Below, one piece after another: positions 9,059 to 18,560 of a stretch of 64,000 nucleotides of DNA. The stretch covers positions 1,364,001-1,428,000 of the forward strand of contig NC_013720.1 in NCBI RefSeq assembly GCF_000025185.1, read 5' to 3'. The position numbers and the translations under genes were made by a program. Positions within the stretch are counted from its first letter, which is position 1, and the number at the start of each line of letters is the position of its first letter. A model generated the notes under the pieces. The model was not told where the DNA came from. It searched no databases and worked only from the letters and a program-made list of their open reading frames with translations. The DNA comes from Pirellula staleyi DSM 6068 (GTDB taxonomy: Bacteria > Planctomycetota > Planctomycetia > Pirellulales > Pirellulaceae).

Positions 9059-11593
9059 ATGTCGCAGGAGATTATTTATACATCCGCACCACAAGGCTTA
9101 CGCCCAGGTAGTTTTGGGTTTTGTATTGTGGCGATGACAACCGGAATGCCCACGCCTTTGGCCGAGCGGCTCGAGTCGTTGTCGGGGTATCGCCATGTCT
9201 ATTCCCCTGGCGATCCGCGCGCGGTGAATAATCCTGTCGTCCATTCGCATGTGCAGCTGAAGATCGGTGCTCAAAAGTATTTTGTCCTCTCGCGACTCGC
9301 AGACGCTGGTTTCGACTATTCGCAGCGCACCAACAAGCTGGTGCATCATGTGGCTCTCGAGCCATCAGAGCTGGTTCCGGCGGGACCAGCTTGGGTTCTT
9401 TCGCAGCCCGGATATATGGTCACCTCGTTCAGCGGACAGCCCCATTTGCTTCCGGCGGGACGTCGCACACCAGCGGGCGAGATTCCGCGCACCGTTTGTC
9501 ATCGCTGGGGAGAGTTGACCGGCGATCCAGGTTGGGGTGCGGTGCTGGCTTCGAGCGCGCTCACCGGGGGAGCACTCACGCCTGGTGCGGGACGCCCGGT
9601 CCATCTGATTGTTCCCGAGGGGCTCGATCCCTTGCCGCTGATCGTCGAAGCGCAGTCGCTTCTCCCTTCCCAGCGGCGCTGGGAGGTTTCGTTCTCCACC
9701 TTCTTCACACGCTTGCCCCCCGGCGTCGAGTGCCAGTGGCGCTGTGTCCTGGCGGGAACTCCCGAGGCGACCGCGCTGGCCGGAATGCGTGGCGATTTGG
9801 TGATCGATCTCACGCGTCCTCTCGGTCCTGCTCCCGACACTCCCCTCTCCGCTGCAGCCCGCACTGGCGTGTTTCCAGCCGAGCCTGCTCCAACCACTCG
9901 GGCGATTCCGACGACACAGGCAGCTCCGGTGCAGCTGGCTCGACCGGTGCGCGAGTCGGCTGCGGAGGAACTCCGTTTGGGGCCACCTCCGGCACCCGGC
10001 GGCGCAAGAGCTCGCACCAGCAGCAGCGGCGTGATGATCATCGACGACGGCCCCCCCGAGCTTCCTGGCGAAACGACTCCACCCCCGATGACGAGCCTCC
10101 ACCGACGAAGCGCGCCGTCCGCTGGATTTGGTTGGTCGCATCTGACAGCGGTCGCCATGGTGGCTGCGTTGGTGGGTGTGGTGGTGGGCTATCTTTTCCG
10201 TTCCTCGCAAACCGATCCCGCCCCGATCGCCACCCAAACAGCCGCCCCTGCAATTCCCGCTACCGACAACCAGCCCCCTGCTCCTCCCGCTGCAGCGGCT
10301 CCCGACCCTCAGCCTCCCGCCATGCCTTCACCAGCACCACCCGCTACTCCACCAGTCTCGCCAGTAGGTGAGAAGAATACGGCCAACGCCGAGAATCCGG
10401 CGTCAAAAAGCCCTACTGGCGATACTACTCCTGCGGCAGCAAATGGCGGGACTGCTCAGCCGATGCCCGCTGCAGAGAATCCGCCCACGCCATCAGTTCC
10501 CACGCCTGTCCCTGCACCCCCGGCGGTCGTCGAACTGAAGTACGGCCCCGAACCCCTCGAGTCGATCCTGGCGCTGAAGCATGGATCAGACCCGCGTGAG
10601 ATCAAGCTGGCTAGTTTTCCAAAATCAGACGGGAGCGCAATATCCAAGATTGAGCTTCTGGGCGCACCAAAGTCACTACGCATTGAGAAATCAAAGGATA
10701 ACTCTTGGGTGGTGCAGTTTAACAACGGAACAAAAATCGGGAGTGACATACCAACGGCCGAGTTTACTCAGGTCGAAGAAGGTAGTAGTTTCGCGCTGAT
10801 GGCATCTCAGCGGACGCCTGGAGTAGCATGGAATGATCTATGTGGTAGCGTGATTCAAGTGATTCACGAAAAAGGTCAAGAACATATCCTTTATCTAGTC
10901 AAGCCACATTTAGTTGTTACTAAACAAGGGAAAATATCGCCCTGTTTTGTGGAGTATAACATGCCTTATCTAGAGCTGATGGATAGGTTTGACAAAGAAC
11001 TTTTCTTTGATGTGTCTGATATACACATTGAAACCATTCCGAGTGGCAATTGGAAATCAGCTACGAAGGGCAGATGGCAGCATACATATGTATGTCATAA
11101 TGCGACTGAGATAGACACTCAGGTAGAGGCAGAATTCAGTGGGCAGCCTCGAAAAACAACAAAGATAGCAATTCGCGTGCGATTTCATCAGAAAGATTCA
11201 ACGAAGCTACTCGATGAAAATGCAATTCAGGACATCGGCAATCGGTTATCAAACTACAGGAAAGTATTTCTAGATGAGTGGGAGAAGGCAAAGCTAGACA
11301 GAGATAATGCAGAAAAGGATTTCAATGCTGAAGCAAAGCCAGAAGAGAAAGAGAAGAAGCGACAAAAGCTTGATGTATTGAAAAATAAATTTATCGAGAT
11401 CGATAGCAGTCGCGAACGTTTCGATTCGGATTACCCCAAAATAATTACTACATCAGAGGGACGAGAGGTCATCGCTTCACTTAGTAAAAATGCCTCCGCT
11501 AAGTCAGCTCCTAGAGCTAAGGTAACGATTGGACGTGAGATCAAGACCGAGTCGCAAAGTATTAAGGTGCCTTATTTGTTACTTGTGGATTAG
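9059..11593 (+). CDS. GAP1-like GTPase-associated membrane protein
   Basis: An 844-residue protein. The ATG at 9059 is chosen over an upstream TTG (9023) because MSQEIIYTSAPQGLRPG is the typical beginning of the GAP1 N-terminal domain and GGGAGAGG lies 8 bp upstream. Residues about 1-250 form that domain (VVHSHVQLKIGAQKYFVLSR, RTNKLVHHVALEPSEL). A membrane helix (LTAVAMVAALVGVVVGYLF) is at about 360-381, then a Pro/Ala linker, then a C-terminal region with a charged coiled coil (WEKAKLDRDNAEKDFNAEAK). The C-terminal 340 codons are much more AT-rich than the rest, as if that domain came from elsewhere. GAP1 proteins are known only as partners of conflict-type GTPases; the function here is inferred. 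Confidence 0.75.
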   Translation: MSQEIIYTSAPQGLRPGSFGFCIVAMTTGMPTPLAERLESLSGYRHVYSPGDPRAVNNPVVHSHVQLKIGAQKYFVLSRLADAGFDYSQRTNKLVHHVALEPSELVPAGPAWVLSQPGYMVTSFSGQPHLLPAGRRTPAGEIPRTVCHRWGELTGDPGWGAVLASSALTGGALTPGAGRPVHLIVPEGLDPLPLIVEAQSLLPSQRRWEVSFSTFFTRLPPGVECQWRCVLAGTPEATALAGMRGDLVIDLTRPLGPAPDTPLSAAARTGVFPAEPAPTTRAIPTTQAAPVQLARPVRESAAEELRLGPPPAPGGARARTSSSGVMIIDDGPPELPGETTPPPMTSLHRRSAPSAGFGWSHLTAVAMVAALVGVVVGYLFRSSQTDPAPIATQTAAPAIPATDNQPPAPPAAAAPDPQPPAMPSPAPPATPPVSPVGEKNTANAENPASKSPTGDTTPAAANGGTAQPMPAAENPPTPSVPTPVPAPPAVVELKYGPEPLESILALKHGSDPREIKLASFPKSDGSAISKIELLGAPKSLRIEKSKDNSWVVQFNNGTKIGSDIPTAEFTQVEEGSSFALMASQRTPGVAWNDLCGSVIQVIHEKGQEHILYLVKPHLVVTKQGKISPCFVEYNMPYLELMDRFDKELFFDVSDIHIETIPSGNWKSATKGRWQHTYVCHNATEIDTQVEAEFSGQPRKTTKIAIRVRFHQKDSTKLLDENAIQDIGNRLSNYRKVFLDEWEKAKLDRDNAEKDFNAEAKPEEKEKKRQKLDVLKNKFIEIDSSRERFDSDYPKIITTSEGREVIASLSKNASAKSAPRAKVTIGREIKTESQSIKVPYLLLVD

Positions 11594-11664
11594 CCGTGAC
11601 GTTTGCGATGTGGTGGATGTCACAGGTCACGTAAGATTCAAGTAAATTTGTTAGTGAGTTGGTT

Positions 11665-14628
11665 ATGCTTGATTATCAGCGGATTGTGGAAGAGATTCAG
11701 GCGGCGATTCATTCGCAGGGCACGCTCGATTGGGATTTGCTGCGCGATGCGTCCGCCGAATATGCCGCTGCTTGCGACGAAGTGAACACCCGGCTCGAGC
11801 GGATCAGTAAGCTGCTGCGGCAAGGACTTCGAAGCGAGGCGATTCAGCTCGCCGATTTGGAGCCCCCGCTGCTCGATTCAGCGGCAATCCTCGATTTTCC
11901 CGAGCTTCCCGAGTGGGTTCAGCTGCTGACGATCAACGGCATGGTTCCGCCCCCTGCGATTCGGATCGAAATTGCCAGCGATCTCAATGCGGCCTATGCC
12001 CTGGAAGCGCCGCTGATGGCGCATCTGAAATCGCACCGACTTCTGGCCCTCGCTCGTGCTCCCCTCACTGTCCGCATTCAAACCTTGCGACAGATTCACC
12101 GGGCCGATGCGCATAACCCGATCTGGGCCACTGATCTCACGATCCTAGAAACTGCGCGACAAACCGAGGTCGCCCGGCAGGCTGAAGAGTGCACCACCAG
12201 TCGACACTTGCCAGCGCTCGAGCAACTTTGCCACGAGCTTGCCATGCCCGACTGGCTAGCGCAGCCACGTCGCGACTTCATCGATTCGATTGCCAGGCGC
12301 CGCGATCGTTTGGTGGTCGTACAGGCTCGCGAGAAACTGGAGGCGATCGAAGGGGAACTCGCCAACTGCTATGGCGCGTTCGATGTCGCAGCTGGTCGTG
12401 CAGCGCGCGACGCTTGGAATAGGGAAGCGGCCAAGGCGGGACTCTTGGCCGACGATCCACTGGCTCAAGCGGCAACTCCCGCACTCGCCTGGCTCGCCGA
12501 ACAAGATCGTCGCGAAGCGCGGGATCGCGAGTTCGCAATCGCTGTCGATAACCTCGAGCGGGCACTCGAAGAAGAAAAAGATCGCGCGACACTCACGCGT
12601 CTGTTTCACGCTATAGAACGGCTCGAGCAACGTCCTCCCGATCTCTTGTTGCGGCGCTATCACGAACAGATGCGGCAGTTCGAAACCGATCAGCGGCGCC
12701 GCTTTGTTCTGATCACCTCTGCCACCGTCCTCGCCTTGCTGCTTGTTGCCGGTGGGATCAGCTGGGTGGCAATCCGGGCGAGCGAACACCGCCGCATGCT
12801 CGCGACAGCAGAACAGCTACGTCAGCTGATTGATAGCTCGCAGTGGAAACAGGCGTCTGAGCTTTTGGCGCAGCTGCAAGTCAGCGACCCGCGTATCGCG
12901 CAGGCGACCGAAATTCAGTCGCAAAATGTTCGTCTGCAGGAGCTCGAAAAAGCGGAGTCCGAACGTCGTGCGGCGTTCGAGCAGTATCTGCAGCAGGCAC
13001 GCAGCTCCGATCCCGAGCGCCCCGATCGTCTGGCGCTCTCGGAGGCCAAAAAGGTGGCCATCGGAGCTGCAGAGAAAGCCGACGTTGCTCGACTCGAGTC
13101 CGAGTTTGCCAGTCTCGATCGCGCTCGGCAACAAAAGCGAGATTCCGAGTTCCAAGCTTCGCTGGAAACGATTTTGTTCGGAGTTGAGAAGGTCGAGGCG
13201 ACGCTGGCCGACGATCCGGTTGCGCCAGTCAAGGAGCTCGCGCAGCTGGTTGCTGAGATCGATGCACTTGGGAAAAGTACCGGTGGTGTCTCGACCTCTT
13301 TGATCGCGCAGCTGGCACCACTCAAGCTGCGGCTCACGTCGCTTCAGCAGCAGCGTGCGGCGCGTATGGACGAGTATCGCGCGCTCGAACAGTTGACGAC
13401 GCATATTGGTCAGCCCGAGGCCTACCAAAGTGCGCTGCAGAAGTTTGTCGAGAAGTTTCCGACATCGCCGCTGGCGATAGAGTTTGCACGAACGACAGCC
13501 GAACTGCCGTACTGGGAAGTGCAGGAGCGGTGGCGAAAACTACTTGGACAAAAGGCCTTTCGAAGCTTGCCTAACGTCCAGCCGCTCGAGGCTGCCAAGC
13601 TCCTCGAGGAGGCGAATGAAATTCAGCTGTTTGGTCAGCCATCGCCACTCGCTGAAAAGTTTGATGCGAAGCGAAAGTATCTGCAAGGAATCGCCGACCG
13701 ACTAGACGACGATGGTCAGCCGATTGTGAAACAGCTCGATGAAGTCTTTAAAGATGTGTTCATCACGGGACTTTGGTACGTCGAAGCAACGGGTGGCGAT
13801 CGCTATTACTTGTCAAAAAGTTTCGAGCAGTATCTTGCAAAACCGGGTGAAACGATTGGATTTGAACATATCGTTTCATTTGACTTGCAAACGCTGACGA
13901 AGCGACACCCAAGAAGCGGGATCGCGCGGCATGGTACGGCGCCGCAAGCAGCTTTAGCGAGCGCCGCGCGAACGCATCTGGCGATCGTCACCAACGGCGA
14001 TTGGGAGAAAGGGATGTATGGTCTGCTCCGCGCGACACTCGACGACAGCGAGACCGATCCGCTGCTGAAGTTCATCTTGGTGCAGCGCATTTTGGAGACA
14101 GCCGAGACAGGGAGTCACTCCATTGCCGAAGCGCTGGGGCCTTCCATCGCGCGGGTGAAAGGGGCCGATGTCGATGTCACGGCCAACTGGCTCTTGCCGA
14201 CCGATGCAGCGGCAGCAGCAGCGCGGCTGAAAGCGCGAGCCCTCTTGGGATCGCTTAGCGATCTATCGAGCGAGGCGCGCAAAGCGGCAGAAATTCTGCG
14301 CGCTGATACGAGTCCCATCGAGGTTCCTCCGGAGTGGATTGGCGTGCTCGTTCCGATCGGCGAAGGACGCTGGAAATGCCTCGGAAGTCCGCAAGTAGCT
14401 GTGGGGGAACTCTATGTCATCGATCCGACTGCCGAGAAGTCGGCGGGTGGAATTTGGCAGCGCGTGGGGACTTACGATCGAGCCAAAACGACCTGGCAAA
14501 ACGGAACATCGAACTCGATGGCGGCGGGGCGACCCTTGTACTTGGTGACTCGGGGGCCGGGGGCGCTCAGCTCTCCTGCTGACCAGCCGAGTGAAGTTTC
14601 CAGCCGCCGTTCCGAGCGACTGCAATGA
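11665..14628 (+). CDS. Large coiled-coil single-pass membrane protein, unknown
   Basis: A 987-residue protein, start ATG at 11665 (an in-frame TTG at 11659 is less likely). Residues 1-345 are helical and cytoplasmic-looking, with many Arg/Glu repeats. A single helix (FVLITSATVLALLLVAGGIS) lies at about 348-367 and is followed by some 250 residues of coiled coil. The last 300 residues look globular (WYVEATGGDRYYLSKSF; PPEWIGVLVPIGEGRWKCLG). No family is recognised. It sits between the GAP1-like and GYF genes in the same orientation, so it is likely a structural part of the membrane complex. Confidence 0.65.
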   Translation: MLDYQRIVEEIQAAIHSQGTLDWDLLRDASAEYAAACDEVNTRLERISKLLRQGLRSEAIQLADLEPPLLDSAAILDFPELPEWVQLLTINGMVPPPAIRIEIASDLNAAYALEAPLMAHLKSHRLLALARAPLTVRIQTLRQIHRADAHNPIWATDLTILETARQTEVARQAEECTTSRHLPALEQLCHELAMPDWLAQPRRDFIDSIARRRDRLVVVQAREKLEAIEGELANCYGAFDVAAGRAARDAWNREAAKAGLLADDPLAQAATPALAWLAEQDRREARDREFAIAVDNLERALEEEKDRATLTRLFHAIERLEQRPPDLLLRRYHEQMRQFETDQRRRFVLITSATVLALLLVAGGISWVAIRASEHRRMLATAEQLRQLIDSSQWKQASELLAQLQVSDPRIAQATEIQSQNVRLQELEKAESERRAAFEQYLQQARSSDPERPDRLALSEAKKVAIGAAEKADVARLESEFASLDRARQQKRDSEFQASLETILFGVEKVEATLADDPVAPVKELAQLVAEIDALGKSTGGVSTSLIAQLAPLKLRLTSLQQQRAARMDEYRALEQLTTHIGQPEAYQSALQKFVEKFPTSPLAIEFARTTAELPYWEVQERWRKLLGQKAFRSLPNVQPLEAAKLLEEANEIQLFGQPSPLAEKFDAKRKYLQGIADRLDDDGQPIVKQLDEVFKDVFITGLWYVEATGGDRYYLSKSFEQYLAKPGETIGFEHIVSFDLQTLTKRHPRSGIARHGTAPQAALASAARTHLAIVTNGDWEKGMYGLLRATLDDSETDPLLKFILVQRILETAETGSHSIAEALGPSIARVKGADVDVTANWLLPTDAAAAAARLKARALLGSLSDLSSEARKAAEILRADTSPIEVPPEWIGVLVPIGEGRWKCLGSPQVAVGELYVIDPTAEKSAGGIWQRVGTYDRAKTTWQNGTSNSMAAGRPLYLVTRGPGALSSPADQPSEVSSRRSERLQ

Positions 14629-14713
14629 ACGTGGCGAATCGAATGTTTCAGGGGGGCCACTGTTCCCCCTCACCACTCCCCACCGAACCTCCTTCCACCC
14701 CCGACGTGCTCCA

Positions 14714-15667
14714 TTGACCGATCAGTTTTACATTCGAATTCGTGGGCGTGTGCAAGGCCCGTTTGATAGCGAAAAGTTACGTGGACTCGCGCGGCGTGGC
14801 CAGTTCAGCAGGCTCTATGAAGTCTCGCGCGATGGCCAAACATGGCAGCCAGCGAAGGACTTTCCCGAACTCTTCGCGGCACCAGCAGCGCAGGTTGCGC
14901 AGCCAGCAGCAGCGCAAACCACTGCGGCTCCCTCCGCTGCATCGTCGAAGGGGAACTCGGCATCCAGCGGTGGAGGATACAGCTTACAATCCCCCGCGCC
15001 GCAAAACGCAACGAGCGCGGCCACTTGGTACTACGCCTATCAAGGTCGCGAGCAAGGACCGATCGATTTTAACACGCTGGCCAGCATGTTCAGCTCACGG
15101 CAGTTAGCGCCGGAAACTGAGGTCTGGAGTCAGGGGATGATCAACTGGACTCCGGCCCAAAACGTGCCCGGCCTCGTACCGCCACAAGCGCCGACCAAGA
15201 GCAGCATGGGAGTGAGTTCCTATAGCACCGAGAGTGTCCGTAGCGAAACCGAACAGGTCTCGGCCGCGACCATCCGCGCACTGACCGACTCGAGACCTTG
15301 GGTCGCGTTCATTGCGATCATCGGATTCCTCTACGCCCTTCTGACCCTCCTCAGCGGCGTGTTTCAGCTGATCGTTGGAGCAAGGTCGGGCGTATTTCCA
15401 GTCACTGCGAGTGGACTCACGACGATTGTGATGTCACTGGTGATTGCCTTCGGTGCTTGGCTGCTGGTGAGTTTCGGAAGTGCCATTTCGAACGTCGAAC
15501 GCTCGCGCCGTGAGGCGTCTCTCGTTCGGGCTTTGTCGACACTCAAATCCTTTTGGGTTTATATCGGCGTGGTCTTAATTGTCATCCTTACGTTTGTGAT
15601 TCTAGGAGTCATTCTCGTTATTTCAGTCGCAGGGACGATTGCAGGGTCCTTTCCCGAGCTTGATTGA
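14714..15667 (+). CDS. Membrane protein with two GYF_2-type domains
   Basis: About 317 residues from a TTG at 14714; an in-frame ATG at 14591 would overlap the previous gene by 38 bp and add an unlikely leader. Two copies of a GYF_2-like domain are seen: FYIRIRGRVQGPFDSEKLRG (first 55 residues) and WYYAYQGREQGPIDFNTLAS (about 105-156). Each has the aromatic Gly-x-x-Gly-Pro core used to bind proline-rich peptides. Three membrane helices follow (about 193-225, 236-258 and 278-308). The neighbouring proteins have long proline-rich linkers, so the GYF domains may bind them; that is inference. Confidence 0.75.
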   Translation: MTDQFYIRIRGRVQGPFDSEKLRGLARRGQFSRLYEVSRDGQTWQPAKDFPELFAAPAAQVAQPAAAQTTAAPSAASSKGNSASSGGGYSLQSPAPQNATSAATWYYAYQGREQGPIDFNTLASMFSSRQLAPETEVWSQGMINWTPAQNVPGLVPPQAPTKSSMGVSSYSTESVRSETEQVSAATIRALTDSRPWVAFIAIIGFLYALLTLLSGVFQLIVGARSGVFPVTASGLTTIVMSLVIAFGAWLLVSFGSAISNVERSRREASLVRALSTLKSFWVYIGVVLIVILTFVILGVILVISVAGTIAGSFPELD

Positions 15668-15747
15668 AAACCAACGCTGGCGCTTCAGTTGCTCATGATA
15701 ATATTTATTAATATACATTCTATCGCATCATATTAGGCAGGTGGATT

Positions 15748-16638
15748 GTGGCTTCAAGTTATGAGACGGCACTCGCCGCAAAAACGCTTGCCGATCATCC
15801 GGCGCTCTGCTGGTCCCGGATGGACCTCGAGCAGCGGGTCGGATTTCGTGGCGGCCGATTCACAAAAGTGAACAACTGGCTGGCTTTTTTGATCGCGGCG
15901 GTGGCCACCGTTCTCTTCTATACGGTGGTGATTGTTGCCCGGCAATTTCCGTTCACCCATTCGATGCGCGGTCTGCTCGACTCGTTCACCGATCGCGGTC
16001 CAACCCCTTATGCGATCGTCGCGTTTTCCTGGTGGGCGATTGCGATCCTCCTACTGAAGTGGCGGAAGCTTGCCTTTCAAAAACGATCGCTCACCTATGA
16101 CGTGGTCCCTCGCGATCACGATTTTGTCCTTTCCATTCCAACAGCCGACCGTGTAATTGAGCATATGCATTTGGTAGCCGACGATCCCCGTCACTTTGTT
16201 CTTTATAACCGTATGATGATCGCCCTCTCGAACATGAAAAACCTGGGACGAGTCGCCGATCTTGATGAGATCCTCCGTTCGCAAGGGGAGCATGATGAGT
16301 CGTCGATGGAAACAAGCTACTCGCTGGTGCGCGGGCTTCTCTGGGCGATTCCGGTGCTTGGGTTCATCGGCACGGTGCTCGGACTTTCCGAAGCCATTGG
16401 CGGGTTTAGCAATGTCTTGACCACCGCTACCGACATCTCTTTGGTGCTCGATGCACTGAAGGTTGTTACGGCGGGACTCGCGACCGCTTTTGAAACGACA
16501 CTGCAGGCTCTGGTGGCTGCACTCGGCATTCAAATGCTCCTCACCTTTATCAAAAAGGGAGAAGAGGAATTTTTGGATCAGTGCAGCGATTACTGTATGC
16601 GGCGACTTGTGAGTCGTTTGCGTTTGTCCCCGACGTAA
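15748..16638 (+). CDS. MotA/TolQ/ExbB-type proton channel subunit
   Basis: A 296-residue inner-membrane protein starting at GTG 15748, with AGGCAGG about 8 bp upstream. Membrane segments are seen near residues 43-66 and 85-105, then the family signature pair SLVRGLLWAIPVLGFIGTVLGLSEAIGGFS (about 190-220) and VLDALKVVTAGLATAFETTLQALV (about 232-258). In this family the subunit forms the pentameric proton-conducting stator that drives a periplasmic partner. Two single-pass proteins encoded immediately downstream are the likely partners. The context with a GTPase argues for a dedicated system rather than flagellar or TonB energisation. The gene is preceded by an AT-rich gap of about 80 bp. Confidence 0.85.
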   Translation: MASSYETALAAKTLADHPALCWSRMDLEQRVGFRGGRFTKVNNWLAFLIAAVATVLFYTVVIVARQFPFTHSMRGLLDSFTDRGPTPYAIVAFSWWAIAILLLKWRKLAFQKRSLTYDVVPRDHDFVLSIPTADRVIEHMHLVADDPRHFVLYNRMMIALSNMKNLGRVADLDEILRSQGEHDESSMETSYSLVRGLLWAIPVLGFIGTVLGLSEAIGGFSNVLTTATDISLVLDALKVVTAGLATAFETTLQALVAALGIQMLLTFIKKGEEEFLDQCSDYCMRRLVSRLRLSPT

Positions 16639-16653
16639 CGAAAGGATCGTGCG

Positions 16654-17484
16654 ATGGGACGACGTACCGCGCAAGCACCTTTCTCCCTCTTTTCGTTTCA
16701 AGACATCATCACCTCGGTCACCGGGATTGTGGTCCTGATGCTGCTGGTGATGGCGCTGGAACTCGCGAGCCGCAAGTTGCAAGCGCCAGCCGTGCAGCAA
16801 TCGATCACGCGCGAAGATACACGCGCTGCGCTCTCGGCGGCACAGACCAAAATCCAAGAGCTGCAGCGGATGCTCGAGTCGAGCGACTGGAGCGAGCTTG
16901 CCTCACGAACCCCGACCGAGTTTGCTATCGAACAGGAAGTTTTGACGCGGCAGATTCCCCTTCTGAAGTCCGATCTCGCCGCGGCCAAGCGTCGCGTCGC
17001 TGAGCTCGAGCGACAAGAAAAAGCTGCTCACGACCAGTGGAACGCTCGGGGTAAAGACCGCCAGCAGCTAGAACGAATGGAGGCCGAAATCGGGGCCCTC
17101 GAGGCGAAGCTGAAGAAAGTGCAAAAGTCGGGTACGCTGGTCTATCGCGCGGGGCCACGCGAGTCGCGACAGCCGTGGATCATCGAGTGTACGGCCGCTT
17201 CGATTAGCGCCGCTCCTTTGGGGCCGATATCGAAGCCACTGCAGTTTGTTGGGAGCGATTCTCTTTCGCGCATTCGTCAGGTCGAGGCCTGGGCCAAAGG
17301 CTTGTCGCGCAGCGAGGTCTATCTCGTTTTGATGGTGAAACCGGGCGGGGCTGAGACCGCAACCATCCTCGAGGAGAAGCTGCGCGATTTGGGACTCGGT
17401 GTCGGACTCGATCTTATCGGCAGCGATCAGGCGGCGATCGACCCCGAAGAAGGGGCACCAGTCGTCGAGGAGCCGGCTCGATGA
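16654..17484 (+). CDS. ExbD/MotB-like single-pass partner protein 1
   Basis: A 276-residue protein with AAAGGA upstream of the ATG. The N-terminus (FSLFSFQDIITSVTGIVVLM) is one membrane helix placed as in ExbD/TolR/MotB, with an Asp (QDII) just before it. A coiled coil follows (AALSAAQTKIQELQRMLESS), and a globular C-terminus includes RAGPRESRQPWIIECTA and SRSEVYLVLMVKPGGAE. It lies 15 bp after the channel gene and overlaps the next gene by 4 bp (ATGA). Probably a periplasmic stator-linked partner of the channel; the C-terminal domain is not clearly OmpA-like. Confidence 0.7.
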   Translation: MGRRTAQAPFSLFSFQDIITSVTGIVVLMLLVMALELASRKLQAPAVQQSITREDTRAALSAAQTKIQELQRMLESSDWSELASRTPTEFAIEQEVLTRQIPLLKSDLAAAKRRVAELERQEKAAHDQWNARGKDRQQLERMEAEIGALEAKLKKVQKSGTLVYRAGPRESRQPWIIECTAASISAAPLGPISKPLQFVGSDSLSRIRQVEAWAKGLSRSEVYLVLMVKPGGAETATILEEKLRDLGLGVGLDLIGSDQAAIDPEEGAPVVEEPAR

Positions 17485-18392
17485 GGCGAAAAACACTCGA
17501 CACCAGCGACAGCCTGGAGCTGCTGCTCGACACCATCTCGAACGCCTTTGGAGGGATTCTGTTCCTCGCGCTGCTGGTCGGTTTACTGCTGCAAATGTCG
17601 CATCGCCCTTCAGCCCCGGTAGAAGTCGACCCCCAGGCAGAAGTGGAGATGATCGAGCTCGACGCCGCCTTGACCGAAGCACTTGCGCAACTGGAATCGC
17701 TCGAGCGCTCGGTTGCGCTGCAGCGGCAATCGCGCGAGCGATTGGTCGACCCCAGCACCGAGCAGATCGCCGCCGAGGTGCGCGCGTCGCGCGCCGAGGT
17801 TAGTGACCTCGAGAAGAAAATCGAGGCTGCCCGCAAGAGTGCCAGCACTACCCAGGTGGAGATCGACGCACTGCGCCGCAGTTCGACGGAGCTCGATAGC
17901 AAACTGGCCACAGCCAAAACCGATCAGGCGGAAGTTGCCAGTCGACTGAAGCGCGAGCAGCTGTTGCGTTCGCAAGTGATAGCGCCTCCCCGAACGCGTG
18001 GCACCAGCAAGGTGGAGTGCGAAGTGGTGCTCCGCTATGACCGGGTCTATCTGCACTGGAATATCGACGACGGGATCTACAACCAGAAGCTGAACCTCGA
18101 CGACTTTGTGATCGTCCGTCGCGAGGGAGTGGCACTGGTGACGACCCCCAACCCGGTCAGCGGATTGCCAGTGACAGCCGCCGCCGATTTTCCTGCCGCA
18201 CTGCGGCGCAAGCTTGCGGGCTATAGCTCGCAGCGCTGGTTCGTGACGGTGATTGCCTATGAGGATTCGTTCGACAAGTTTCAGAACCTCAAAGCGGGAC
18301 TCGTCCAAGCGGGCTACGAGTTTCGCATCCTTCCAGCCTCACAAGGGAGCAAGTTCGCAAAAACCAGCAGCGCCCCTGCTCAAGTGCAGTAA
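17481..18392 (+). CDS. ExbD/MotB-like single-pass partner protein 2
   Basis: A 303-residue protein with the same plan as its upstream neighbour: a short basic N-terminus, one helix containing an acidic residue (LELLLDTISNAFGGILFLAL), a long coiled coil (about 50-170) and a C-terminal globular part (SKVECEVVLRYDRVYLHWNI; YSSQRWFVTVIAYEDSF). The ATG overlaps the previous stop as ATGA, so it is translationally coupled. Two different single-pass partners next to one channel gene suggest a hetero-dimeric stator axle. It is the last gene of the run, before a clear terminator. Confidence 0.7.
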   Translation: MRRKTLDTSDSLELLLDTISNAFGGILFLALLVGLLLQMSHRPSAPVEVDPQAEVEMIELDAALTEALAQLESLERSVALQRQSRERLVDPSTEQIAAEVRASRAEVSDLEKKIEAARKSASTTQVEIDALRRSSTELDSKLATAKTDQAEVASRLKREQLLRSQVIAPPRTRGTSKVECEVVLRYDRVYLHWNIDDGIYNQKLNLDDFVIVRREGVALVTTPNPVSGLPVTAAADFPAALRRKLAGYSSQRWFVTVIAYEDSFDKFQNLKAGLVQAGYEFRILPASQGSKFAKTSSAPAQVQ

Positions 18393-18462
18393 GGAATAGG
18401 CGATAAGCGATCGCTGCTGAGCTTGGCAGGCCTCACTTGCCGCACAAAAATTGTCGCGCAAT

Positions 18463-18514
18463 AAAAAATCCCGGGAGCCATCACTACTGACAGCTCCCGG
18501 GACTTCGGTTTTTT
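18463..18514. terminator. Bidirectional intrinsic terminator
   Basis: A perfect 10-bp stem (tcccgggagc at 18469-18478, gctcccggga at 18493-18502) with a 14-nt loop. An A6 run lies on the left and a T-run (ggtttttt) on the right. It lies between the convergent end of the GTPase cluster and the alpha-glucan phosphorylase gene, so it can serve both strands. Confidence 0.85.
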
Positions 18515-18560
18515 CAGAGACAAGTTTTTTATTCGACAAGCGATGCGGTGAAGGGGCGGA

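Noticed and set aside
15748-18392. Classical Zorya system
   Set aside because: A MotA-like channel and partners are present, but no ZorC, ZorD helicase or ZorE nuclease gene lies nearby.
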